Assembly (NCBI RefSeq): GCF_018131185.1
Contig: NZ_JAFCJE010000012.1
Location: 1 to 64,000, forward strand
DNA from: Bradyrhizobium diazoefficiens
Lineage (GTDB): Bacteria; Pseudomonadota; Alphaproteobacteria; Rhizobiales; Xanthobacteraceae
DNA length: 64,000 nt
Direction: 5' to 3'
This document shows positions 1 to 7,386 of the stretch, piece by piece (the first letter of the stretch is position 1; the number at the start of each line of letters is the position of its first letter). The notes beneath the pieces were generated by a model. That model was not told where the DNA came from, did not search any database, and saw nothing but the letters and a program-made list of their open reading frames with translations. The position numbers and the translations under genes are program-made.

Positions 1-1223
1 TTGATCGTCACATTCTCGTCCGCACCGGAGCTCACCAGCGTCGCAAGCTGCGCCGAGGTGAACGTCGCCGTCGTCGCTCCGCCACCGATGCCGGTCGACA
101 GCAACGTCGCAAGTCCGTCCTCGTACACCGTCTGCACCTGCAGCGCCGGCCCATTATTGAACGGGCCGTCGTCCAGGAAAGTCAGATGCGAACCAACATC
201 GGTTTGCGCGCTGGACGTTTGATTGCTGTTGTCGGTGACGATCGCAGTGATCGTGACCAGTCCGGCCGGCAATGAAATCCCTTCGTTGAGATCACCCGGG
301 GTCAATTCGTGCACGGCACGCAATTCGGTGAGCGTGACGTTGCCCGCTGCATCCACAGAGACAGTGAACACCAGGTCGCCGCCACCAGCGGTCCGCCCTT
401 CCACGACACCGCCAGCACTGACCGACAGCAGAACGTGCTGTCCCGTTGCCGAATCGATCAGACCGGAATCCACATTTGGCGAGCTCACCGACAGCGCGAA
501 GGTCAGCGACTGCACGCCGCCCGGCACGTTCAGCGTCACGGGCAACAGTCCGCTTACCGTGGTACTTGCAAGGTTAGCCGTGGTGCCATCGACGCCGTTG
601 GTCGCGGCGGTCAAGAAGCTCTCGTCGACAATCAAGCCCGGCAGCGTGCCGAGCGCAATCGTGGGTGCTGGAGGCACTGGCGTCTGCGGGATGAAACCGG
701 TCGGCAGCTGGATCTGGAATCCGGGCAGCTCTTCCTGGGGCGCCAGGTTGTTGCTGGGGATGGGAGGAAGGGGATCGATCGAGAACGGGCTGAAATTCGC
801 ACCGCTGCCCTGCGCGTTATTCTGGCCGAGCGAATCGCCCGCGGCCGGCAAAACGGCCGAAGCAGCCGTCGGATCGCTGATGATCGGGAAGGCGCTGGCG
901 AATTCGGCGACGGTGAGCACGCGGCCGGGCCCAACCTCGATCGTCAGATTGCCGAGCTGATCGTGCCGCGAATCGAAGAACGGCTCGACGGTGACCGTGG
1001 ACCGGTTGTCGAAAAGAATGATCAGCTTTTCACCAACGTGGATGAGCGTGATCTTCTCGTTGGCGATGGCGGAGAAATCGACCTGGACTTTTTGATCGTA
1101 TCCAAGGTTCAACACGACCGCCTGGTCTGCGAACGGTTTGGTGAGCTTGAAGATGCGGGGTGGCGAAGCGTTGTTGGAATTTCCAGCGCCAGTGACCTGC
1201 GCAACCCGAAATTGCTCGTTCAT
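1..1223 (-). CDS. Giant T1SS adhesin / VCBS-type repeat protein, N-terminal part (partial)
   Basis: The frame starts at an ATG (MNEQFRVAQ) and stays open to the window edge, so about 407 residues are present and the C-terminus is missing. There is no cleavable signal peptide. The first 120 residues are beta-rich with short hydrophobic strands (KITLIHVGEKLIILF), resembling the N-terminal anchor of large T1SS adhesins. A Pro-rich linker (about 140-200) follows. Then a repeat begins with FLDDGP (about 350), YEDGL (about 368) and SGADENVTI (about 398-407), which matches my memory of the T1SS-143/VCBS repeats. Such proteins leave the cell through an ABC/HlyD/TolC channel and act in adhesion or biofilm. 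The ABC/HlyD genes at 4052-7132 are the obvious local exporter. The family call is from motifs; total length and C-terminal secretion signal are unseen. Confidence 0.72.
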   Translation of the reverse strand, partial: MNEQFRVAQVTGAGNSNNASPPRIFKLTKPFADQAVVLNLGYDQKVQVDFSAIANEKITLIHVGEKLIILFDNRSTVTVEPFFDSRHDQLGNLTIEVGPGRVLTVAEFASAFPIISDPTAASAVLPAAGDSLGQNNAQGSGANFSPFSIDPLPPIPSNNLAPQEELPGFQIQLPTGFIPQTPVPPAPTIALGTLPGLIVDESFLTAATNGVDGTTANLASTTVSGLLPVTLNVPGGVQSLTFALSVSSPNVDSGLIDSATGQHVLLSVSAGGVVEGRTAGGGDLVFTVSVDAAGNVTLTELRAVHELTPGDLNEGISLPAGLVTITAIVTDNSNQTSSAQTDVGSHLTFLDDGPFNNGPALQVQTVYEDGLATLLSTGIGGGATTATFTSAQLATLVSSGADENVTI

Positions 1224-1263
1224 GGAAATCTCTCCGCCACAGAACGTGAAAGTAAAAAAAGCT

Positions 1264-1275
1264 GGCAAATTTGCC
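1264..1275. promoter_or_regulatory. 12-bp palindrome in divergent intergenic region
   Basis: GGCAAATTTGCC is a perfect dyad in the AT-rich gap between the adhesin (start 1223) and the divergent exported protein (start 1458). About 16 base-perfect 12-mers are expected by chance in 64 kb, so position is the only support for an operator role. Confidence 0.2.
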
Positions 1276-1457
1276 GAAAAGTCTAACTTTAGGGTATTGT
1301 TAACCCTGGAGAGGGTCAAGAAAACTCTTTGGTTAATCAATACTTTCGATCAAGATGTGGTAAAGAGAACAACATGGCGCCGCCGCGTTGCAAAAATGCT
1401 CAGATTTCCCAATTTGGCACGTCGTCCCAATCCGGCAGGCGGCGGGTGGAGCACAGG

Positions 1458-1886
1458 ATGAGACGGCTATTGGTGGTCGCCCTGCTGGCGGGGCCTCTCG
1501 GCACGCAGGCAGCTGCGGCTCAAGATCGCGAAATGCCGGTCCAGACCGTCGAACGGACATTCAAGGCGCTGCCGAACAAGGACACGCAAATCGGACTGTA
1601 CGTCAACGTCAAACCCGATTGCACCTCCGGCCCCCTGCCGACGATCCGCCTGGCCACTCCTCCGGCGTCCGGGAAGGTCGTTGTCAAGACGGGCAAAGTC
1701 AAAGCGACGAACTACAAGGCCTGCCTCGCGCTCGAAGTGCCCGCCTACATCGCATTCTATAAGTCGCCGCCGGATTTCGTAGGCAGCGATGCGCTGACCA
1801 TCGAAATCAAATACTCCGAAGGCCGGACCGAAATTCAGAAGATTACAGTGAACGTTGCCGGGACGGGCACTCAGCAGAAGATCTGA
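1458..1886 (+). CDS. Small exported protein, Ig-like/cadherin-like fold suspected
   Basis: This encodes 142 residues from an ATG preceded by a purine-rich GGTGGAGCACAGG. The frame extends upstream to 1329 but that part is basic and unlike a protein, whereas the ATG at 1458 opens a clean signal peptide (MRRLLVVALLAG, cleavage after AAAAQ near residue 21). The mature part has alternating strands with PPASGKVVVKTG and GSDALTIEIKY, reminiscent of the SGxVxV turns of bacterial Ig-like or cadherin-like modules, and two Cys that could pair. It stands alone, divergent from the adhesin. Function unknown; periplasmic or secreted location is inferred from the signal peptide. Confidence 0.7.
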   Translation: MRRLLVVALLAGPLGTQAAAAQDREMPVQTVERTFKALPNKDTQIGLYVNVKPDCTSGPLPTIRLATPPASGKVVVKTGKVKATNYKACLALEVPAYIAFYKSPPDFVGSDALTIEIKYSEGRTEIQKITVNVAGTGTQQKI

Positions 1887-1951
1887 GGTGCCGCTCTTCA
1901 AAAGGGCTGACGGTCCGAGCTTCGCGTCTTCGGCAGGCCCGGGACCAGTGC

Positions 1952-2341
1952 TCAGTTCACCCGCGTCACTTCACACTCGCTTCGCGAGTTCATCCCGACC
2001 ATGCCGATATTGACGTTCCTGAACTGCTGGCTCATCTGCGCGGAGATCGCCCCGTTGGCCCACACCAAAACCGTGGTCCGGCGCTCCGGGTCATTATCCG
2101 TCCAGCACGCCAGCTCGACCGATTCGATCTTGCTATCGGTACCGTTGAACAGGACGAAACTGGCTATTCCGTAACCGTCGGAACGCCTGATCGTCTGCAA
2201 TGTCTCGACTTTGATTTGGTCCGCCAGGCTGGATTGTTGACCGGGCAATTGCGGTCCTTGCGCCGCGGCTATGTCAGCCAGCGCATACAGACCCGCCGAA
2301 CATGCAATCCCGATCAGCAACCGCAAAGCCACCTCGCGCAC
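1952..2341 (-). CDS. Small exported protein of unknown function
   Basis: 129 residues from a GTG; a second GTG three codons later is an equally possible start. Residues 1-28 form a signal peptide (RLLIGIACSAGLYAL, cleavage near ADIAAAQ). The mature part has an extended Gln/Pro-rich segment followed by a beta-rich region (YGIASFVLFNGTDSKIESVELACW) and a late Cys in SECEVTRVN that may pair with the Cys of ELACW. I do not recognise the family. It is convergent with the 1458 gene (65-bp gap) and lies on the same strand as the next exported protein. Confidence 0.62.
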   Translation of the reverse strand: MREVALRLLIGIACSAGLYALADIAAAQGPQLPGQQSSLADQIKVETLQTIRRSDGYGIASFVLFNGTDSKIESVELACWTDNDPERRTTVLVWANGAISAQMSQQFRNVNIGMVGMNSRSECEVTRVN

Positions 2342-2449
2342 AGACGCGTCATATTTCCGCGTCTTGCGGGGAGGCGCAAGCCCCTATCCGGCAGGCGCTG
2401 AGCAACCAGGCTTCGAAGCAGGTCGATTCTACACTGCCAGATGCGGTAT

Positions 2450-2950
2450 TTAGTGCGAGAGCGTCTTGGCTGTCGGTCGCTGTTCTTCGCCCCCATCACA
2501 ATCGCCGATCCGGTGCGCCACGACCAACTCGACCCTCGGCATCTGACCTTCGTTCACCTCGTTCTTCTCGGTATAGGCCTCCTCGCTATGCACCGTGATC
2601 ACGGTGCTGACGGGGCCCATGTAGTCGCAGCGATTTGCAAAGGTGTACTGGTTGTCCCGCCGTTCGGGTCTGGCGGACACGCATCTGCCAACGGAAGGAG
2701 ACGAGAACGTCGCCTTCATCGACAATGTGGGATCAACGCAAGCGGTCATTTCTCGCTCGAGGAGCCTCTGCTTGGTCTTGCGATGAGCAACCATGTCCAA
2801 CGTTCGCACGAAGTGCCAAAGGCCCTTCCGAAAGGTCGGTCCTTCGAATCCATCCGCCTTGGCTTGAGCGCTGAACGGAAGGATGAGGAGCACCAAAAGA
2901 AATCCGCGAATCAAACAGATCGTCAGGGGTGAGCACCGGCCAGTCATCAT
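2450..2950 (-). CDS. Exported DUF3617-like protein
   Basis: 166 residues starting at the first of two adjacent ATGs; a TTG two codons upstream is ignored. A hydrophobic signal (GFLLVLLILPFSAQA) ends near residue 32. The mature region has the layout of small periplasmic DUF3617-type proteins: an early GLW, a Cys-Val-Asp-Pro segment, a Cys before the middle, then YTFANRCDYMGPVSTVITV, giving three to four Cys for disulfides. This assignment is by pattern only. The C-terminal 25 residues are polar and Glu-rich. Same strand as the 1952 gene with a 108-bp gap, so co-transcription is possible but not shown. Confidence 0.6.
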   Translation of the reverse strand: MMTGRCSPLTICLIRGFLLVLLILPFSAQAKADGFEGPTFRKGLWHFVRTLDMVAHRKTKQRLLEREMTACVDPTLSMKATFSSPSVGRCVSARPERRDNQYTFANRCDYMGPVSTVITVHSEEAYTEKNEVNEGQMPRVELVVAHRIGDCDGGEEQRPTAKTLSH

Positions 2951-3478
2951 TCTCAAAACCCGCTTGTCTGCCCCTTGCGGCGCGATGGCTGTCTATGGTC
3001 GAATCGATACTCGAGTTTCAGGACTGGTTGCTAAGCAAGCGTTAACCGCCCGCTTTCCTCCTGAAAACAAGCGTGAACCGCACACCCGCACTTGCCCGTG
3101 GTCGAATCACCCTGAGCCACCCGCAACGCCCGAGCGGCAAGTTGTCACGGTGACCTGAGACCGGTCAACCGCATGCCGGTACGGAAGACTACTGGGAGGG
3201 GCTGTTGGGCGGTAAAGCGGGAGCCGCATCGATGGAATTCCGGCAACCGAGGCATTTTTGTAACACTCCCGTTCAGACCATGCCGGAGCGAAAGATCCCG
3301 TCGCGGCAAGGAAGCCCGCCTCCAGCAGATCAAGGGTCGAAGCGAGGTCGCGACATCCAGAGCGCGCCTAGCTGTTTCCGAGCACGATCATGGCGACAAC
3401 AACTCCCGATTGCTCGGCGGCACAATCTGACTCTTGGGCCAAAAGAGCCCTGTCATGGCCGTATCCCTTTCGCGCATC
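2951..3478. other. Intergenic stretch without a supported gene
   Basis: About 530 bp. Short frames exist on both strands (for example 3173-3430 plus and 3145-3333 minus) but they are rich in Arg, Pro and Ser, lack a hydrophobic or domain-like core, and have no convincing ribosome binding site. I see no terminator hairpin or repeat here. Confidence 0.5.
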
Positions 3479-3961
3479 TTAGAAGCAGTTCGCGGTATTG
3501 CCGCCAAGTCCGCCGCAGGCGTCGGGGTTGGACGCCCGCCATTCGATGACGGCCCGGGGACTCTTCGGCCTCGCCTCGGGCGAAGCCGCGCTGAGCCGCG
3601 CCTCCTCCTCGGCGATCAGCGCCTTGTGCGCCTTCGAAAGCTGAGCATTCCGTTCGAGCAACGACATTGTACCGGTCCGCACTTGTTCGGCGAGGGATTT
3701 GCGAAGCCCGTTTTCTCGGTCAAGCAGTTCGGGATAGGGCAGACCAGGCCGCACCGCGCTCTCGGTGGCCTTGACGATGCACTCGGCCCGCGGCACCGCC
3801 TCTACGATCTGGTCGGGGAAGCCATTGCGGCAATGCGCCAGCGCTTCTGACAGGTTGATCGGCGCGACCACATCCGCAGTCTCTTCAAGGATGGTCTGCC
3901 GAGCGGCGCCGCACCCGGCGAGAAGCGCGAGACTCGCGAGCAAGACAACGGGACGGGCCAT
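3479..3961 (-). CDS. Putative lipoprotein with helical C-terminal half
   Basis: 160 residues if translation starts at MARPVVLLASLALLAGCG, which gives a textbook lipobox (LLAGC, Cys 16). The open frame begins 25 codons earlier, but that part is basic and would precede the signal. The mature protein has a segment with Cys residues (AHCRNGFPDQIVEAVPRAEC) and then a long charged helix (about 75-130: ENGLRKSLAEQ, LSKAHKALIAEEEARL) likely to coil. It ends with CGGLGGNTANCF. It lies 90 bp downstream of the HlyD gene on the same strand and could be a late member of that operon. Family not recognised; lipid anchoring is inferred from the lipobox. Confidence 0.62.
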   Translation of the reverse strand: MARPVVLLASLALLAGCGAARQTILEETADVVAPINLSEALAHCRNGFPDQIVEAVPRAECIVKATESAVRPGLPYPELLDRENGLRKSLAEQVRTGTMSLLERNAQLSKAHKALIAEEEARLSAASPEARPKSPRAVIEWRASNPDACGGLGGNTANCF

Positions 3962-4051
3962 TCCCCTCGCTACCCGGCCTGATACTCGAAGCGCACTGTC
4001 TTTGCTCGGCCGGCGGTTGGAATGGCCTGGCAGCATCAGCCCGCGAACAAC

Positions 4052-5410
4052 CTACTTTTGACGGAACGACTGGTTGAACGACATGATCAGCGGACCGACG
4101 ATATACTCGAACGCCGTGCGTTGCACCGTCGGGATCATCACGGTGGCCGGCATGCCCGGATAGAGCTTGACGTTGGGCATCGCCGCAAGCTCGGCCTCGT
4201 CGATGCGAACGAACGCCGTGTAATAGGGATTGTTGGTCTTCGGGTCAGTCAGCCGGTCGGCCGAGATCTGGGTGACCTCGCCGTGAATGATCGGGATGAT
4301 GCGCTGCTTGTAGGCCGTCAGGTGAACCTCGGCCGCCATGTTCGGGCGGACGTCACTGATGTCCTCGACTGCGATTTGCGCCTCGATGGTCAACCCGTCC
4401 CGCACCGGCACCACGTCGAGGATCTTCTCGCCGCGCTGAATGACGCCGCCCACAGAGAACACGGCGAGCCCGACCACGCGGCCGGCATAGGGCGAGCGGA
4501 TCTCCATCCGGCCGAGCACGGCCTTGGCGTTCATGGCCTTGGGGATCACCTCGAGCAGCTTGGCCTGGGTGTCCCGCAGGTCCTTGGTGATGTCGGCCAT
4601 CCGATCGTTGTCGAGCTGCGCGATCTGCTGCTGCTGCTCGGCGATCGCCTGACGCGCCTTGGCGATATTGGCGTTGGCGTCGGCGATCTGACCGTCGAGA
4701 CCGTAGGCGCTGCGCTCGAGCTGCAGGATTCGCGGCCGCGCAATCAGCCCCTTCTCGACCAGCGGCCTGATGTTCTCCGCCTCGGCGTGAACCGAGGAGA
4801 TCTGATCGGTGTACGCCTTGACCTGGGCTTCGGCGCCGACGATCTGCGATCCCAGCTGGTTGATCTTCTCGCGGATGACGCTGCGCTGCCCCTCGAGCGC
4901 GGCGCGGCGGCTTTCGAACTGGCTTACCTGGCCGTTCCAGACGCTTTGCAGGTAATTGTCCTGTGATCCCGACTTGACGTCCGCGGGCATGACCAGTTCG
5001 GCGCCGCGATTGAGCTCCGTCAGCAGACGCACCTCGGTAGCCCGCAGCACCATGAATTGCTGCGACAGCACGTCGTATTCCGCCTTCGCCTGCGTCTCGT
5101 CGAGACGGATGAGCACGTCTCCAACGATGACCGGATCGCCCTCCTTGACGAGCAATTCCTTGACGATGCCGCCGTCCAGATGCTGGATGCTCTTGCGATT
5201 GCCCTCGACCTTCACCACGGCGTTGCCGACGACGGCTCCGTTCAGCGGCGCCGTGGCGGCCCACGATCCTATCCCACCAAAGAACAACGCGATGATGATC
5301 CAGCCGGCAAGCGCGATGCGCTTGATGGAATCGCTGGGCGGTCCGCCGGCGCTGCCCGCCGTGCCTCGGCCGGCTGCGATATCCCTGAAATTCCCGTCGA
5401 CAATGGCCAT
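4052..5410 (-). CDS. HlyD-family type I secretion membrane fusion protein
   Basis: 452 residues, the usual length for PrtE/HlyD adaptors. After a short cytosolic N-terminus there is one membrane segment (about 31-52, IALAGWIIIALFFGGIGSW), then the first half of a lipoyl-like barrel (VEGNRKSIQHLDGGIV), a long coiled-coil hairpin (about 110-285, with EQQQQIAQLDNDR), and the returning beta part (IRSPYAGRVVGL) with the family signature around EVHLTAYKQR and LYPGMPATVMI. It links the inner-membrane ABC exporter to an outer-membrane TolC-like channel. The start is 10 bp after the stop of the ABC gene, so the two are surely one operon. No TolC gene is seen in this window, which is common for this system. 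Confidence 0.93.
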   Translation of the reverse strand: MAIVDGNFRDIAAGRGTAGSAGGPPSDSIKRIALAGWIIIALFFGGIGSWAATAPLNGAVVGNAVVKVEGNRKSIQHLDGGIVKELLVKEGDPVIVGDVLIRLDETQAKAEYDVLSQQFMVLRATEVRLLTELNRGAELVMPADVKSGSQDNYLQSVWNGQVSQFESRRAALEGQRSVIREKINQLGSQIVGAEAQVKAYTDQISSVHAEAENIRPLVEKGLIARPRILQLERSAYGLDGQIADANANIAKARQAIAEQQQQIAQLDNDRMADITKDLRDTQAKLLEVIPKAMNAKAVLGRMEIRSPYAGRVVGLAVFSVGGVIQRGEKILDVVPVRDGLTIEAQIAVEDISDVRPNMAAEVHLTAYKQRIIPIIHGEVTQISADRLTDPKTNNPYYTAFVRIDEAELAAMPNVKLYPGMPATVMIPTVQRTAFEYIVGPLIMSFNQSFRQK

Positions 5411-5419
5411 GGAAGACGC

Positions 5420-7132
5420 CTAGTTGTGGGAGCTTTGCACCGCGTTCACGGGCACGGGACGGGTCAAGCGTGACATGACCTCGCCACGCGGTCCGAACAT
5501 CTCGGCGACCCCATCCCTGAGCACGAGTATCTTGTCGACGACGCCGATGGTGGCGGGCCGGTGCGAGACAATGACGACGGTCGTCCCGCGCTTTTTCAAT
5601 TGCATGATGCAGTCGGCAAGCGCAGCGTCGCCTTCGACGTCCAGATTGGAACTGGGTTCATCGAGAACGACGAGGCTGGGGCTGCCATAGACCGCACGCG
5701 CCAGGCCGATGCGCTGGCGGAAGCCGCCGGACAGGATCGCCCCGCCTTCGCCGACCTGGGTATCGTAGCCGCTCGGCAACCTCAGGATCATCTCGTGAAC
5801 CCCGGCAAGCTTGGCTGCGAGGATGATCTCCCTTCCGGTTCCTTCATCGAAGCGTCCGATGTTGGCTGCCACCGTGTCGGAGAACAGCTCGATATCCTGA
5901 GGCAGATATCCGACGTGATCGGCGGTCGCCTGCTTGACCCAGGTCGCGACATCGGCGCCGTCGAGCCGCACCGCTCCGGCCGTCGGCGTCAGCACGCCGA
6001 CGAGGTGACGCGAGAGCGTCGATTTTCCGGCGCCGGAGGGACCTATGACACCGAGGACCTCTCCCGCCTCGATGAAGAAGGTAATGCCGCGCAGAACGGG
6101 TTTTCCACCACCGAGGGGCACGAAGGAAAGCGCCTCCACGGACAGTTGGCCCTTCGGCCTGGGCAGCGCCAGGCCGGCGTCGGGTACCGGTTGGGCCAGC
6201 AGCAATTCACGGACGCGCAGGAACGCACCCCGCGCCGACACGAGCCCACGCCAGGAACCGACGATCTGCTCGACCGGCTGCAATGCGCGTCCAAGCAAAA
6301 TACTGGCGGCGAACATCGCGCCGATAGTAGTCAACCGTTCGATGACCAGGTAAGCGCCAAGGCCCAGGATCAGCGACTGCATAGAAAGTCGCAAGAAACG
6401 GATCAGGCTCTGGATTGTGCTGGCACGATCGCTTGCGGCCACCTGCCGCTCAAGCATTCGGTCGCGATCGCGACTCCAGCGCCGCAACAGACCGTAGGTC
6501 ATGCCCATGGCGCGGATGACCTCGGTGTTGCGCAGGCTCATTTCGGTGAAGCTGTAGCTGCGCGCAGCGGCTTCGTTCGATTCCGTCAGCGGCAGCTTCA
6601 CCAACCATTCGCTGAGCAGCGCCATCAGCACCAGGACGATCGAACAGGCAAGGGCAAACGCTCCCAGGAAGGGGTGCAGGACGAAGATGACGGCAATGTA
6701 GATGGGCGCCCAGGGCAGATCGAAGATCGCGTTGATCCCGGCCCCAGTGACGAACTGACGGAACGTGTCGAAATCGCGCAGCAACTGGCTGCGGGCGCCA
6801 CCCGTACTCGTTGGACGATCTATGATCGCCGTCATGACGCGTGAAGCGATCTTTTGATTGAGGCGGATGCTGGCCCGGGTCAGTATCCGTGCGCGGATTG
6901 CGTCGAGTCCGGCAAGCGCCACCAATGCCAGAAGCAGCGCGATCGTGAGCATCAACAACGTGATCTCGCTCGCGCTCGAGATGACGCGATCATAGACCTG
7001 CAGCATGTAGAGCGGCCCGGCCAGGTAGAGCAGATTGATGGCCCCGCTGAAGATTGCCGCGGTAACGAAATAACCTCTGCAACTCTGCAGTAAACCCCGG
7101 ACTTCGTCCGGTCTTCTAAAAGGCGTGCTCAC
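5420..7132 (-). CDS. Type I secretion ABC transporter, permease/ATPase fusion (PrtD-like)
   Basis: 570 residues from a GTG (VSTPFRRPDEVRG); the frame opens 22 codons earlier at another GTG, but that stretch is Cys/Ser-rich and unlike the family. Six membrane segments occupy about 20-290. The ATPase domain has Walker A GPSGAGKST (about 370), the signature LSGGFRQRIGLARA (about 475) and Walker B SLVVLDEPSSNLD. There is no C39 peptidase domain at the N-terminus, so cargo should carry uncleaved C-terminal secretion signals. It powers export with the HlyD protein downstream. Likely cargo are the SdrD-like protein just upstream and the giant adhesin at the window's left edge. Family certain, cargo inferred from proximity. 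Confidence 0.92.
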   Translation of the reverse strand: MSTPFRRPDEVRGLLQSCRGYFVTAAIFSGAINLLYLAGPLYMLQVYDRVISSASEITLLMLTIALLLALVALAGLDAIRARILTRASIRLNQKIASRVMTAIIDRPTSTGGARSQLLRDFDTFRQFVTGAGINAIFDLPWAPIYIAVIFVLHPFLGAFALACSIVLVLMALLSEWLVKLPLTESNEAAARSYSFTEMSLRNTEVIRAMGMTYGLLRRWSRDRDRMLERQVAASDRASTIQSLIRFLRLSMQSLILGLGAYLVIERLTTIGAMFAASILLGRALQPVEQIVGSWRGLVSARGAFLRVRELLLAQPVPDAGLALPRPKGQLSVEALSFVPLGGGKPVLRGITFFIEAGEVLGVIGPSGAGKSTLSRHLVGVLTPTAGAVRLDGADVATWVKQATADHVGYLPQDIELFSDTVAANIGRFDEGTGREIILAAKLAGVHEMILRLPSGYDTQVGEGGAILSGGFRQRIGLARAVYGSPSLVVLDEPSSNLDVEGDAALADCIMQLKKRGTTVVIVSHRPATIGVVDKILVLRDGVAEMFGPRGEVMSRLTRPVPVNAVQSSHN

Positions 7133-7346
7133 ACAATTTGGCGAATAATCCGCCCCTCCAACAAACGTACGCAAACTGCAACACCGGCAGGAAGCCACCG
7201 GTGGCTGATTATGATCTTACGAAATCAGGCATCTTCTAGCACAGGCTTCCCGTCCCGAGAAATCAAACTGCGCCGAAAGGTAAAGCTGACATGGCGCCAC
7301 AGATCCACCTGACAACGATCGACGGCAATCGCCGCAGCGAAGCAAC

Positions 7347-7369
7347 GAGGGGCCCGAACAGGGCCCCTC
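7347..7369 (-). terminator. GC-rich hairpin after the SdrD-like gene
   Basis: Perfect 9-bp stem GAGGGGCCC with a 5-nt loop (GAACA) lies 18 bp downstream of the stop of the 7387-9675 gene. The following bases on the minus strand (GTTGCTTCG) are only mildly T-rich, so it is a plausible but not ideal intrinsic terminator. It would separate the cargo gene from the ABC/HlyD operon. Confidence 0.6.
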
Positions 7370-7386
7370 TCCAATCTTCGAAGCGC

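Noticed and set aside
1264..1275. Treating 12- to 14-bp palindromes (1264, 32460, 56403) as proven operators
   Set aside because: About 16 perfect 12-mers and four 14-mers are expected by chance in 64 kb; they are listed only at low confidence.
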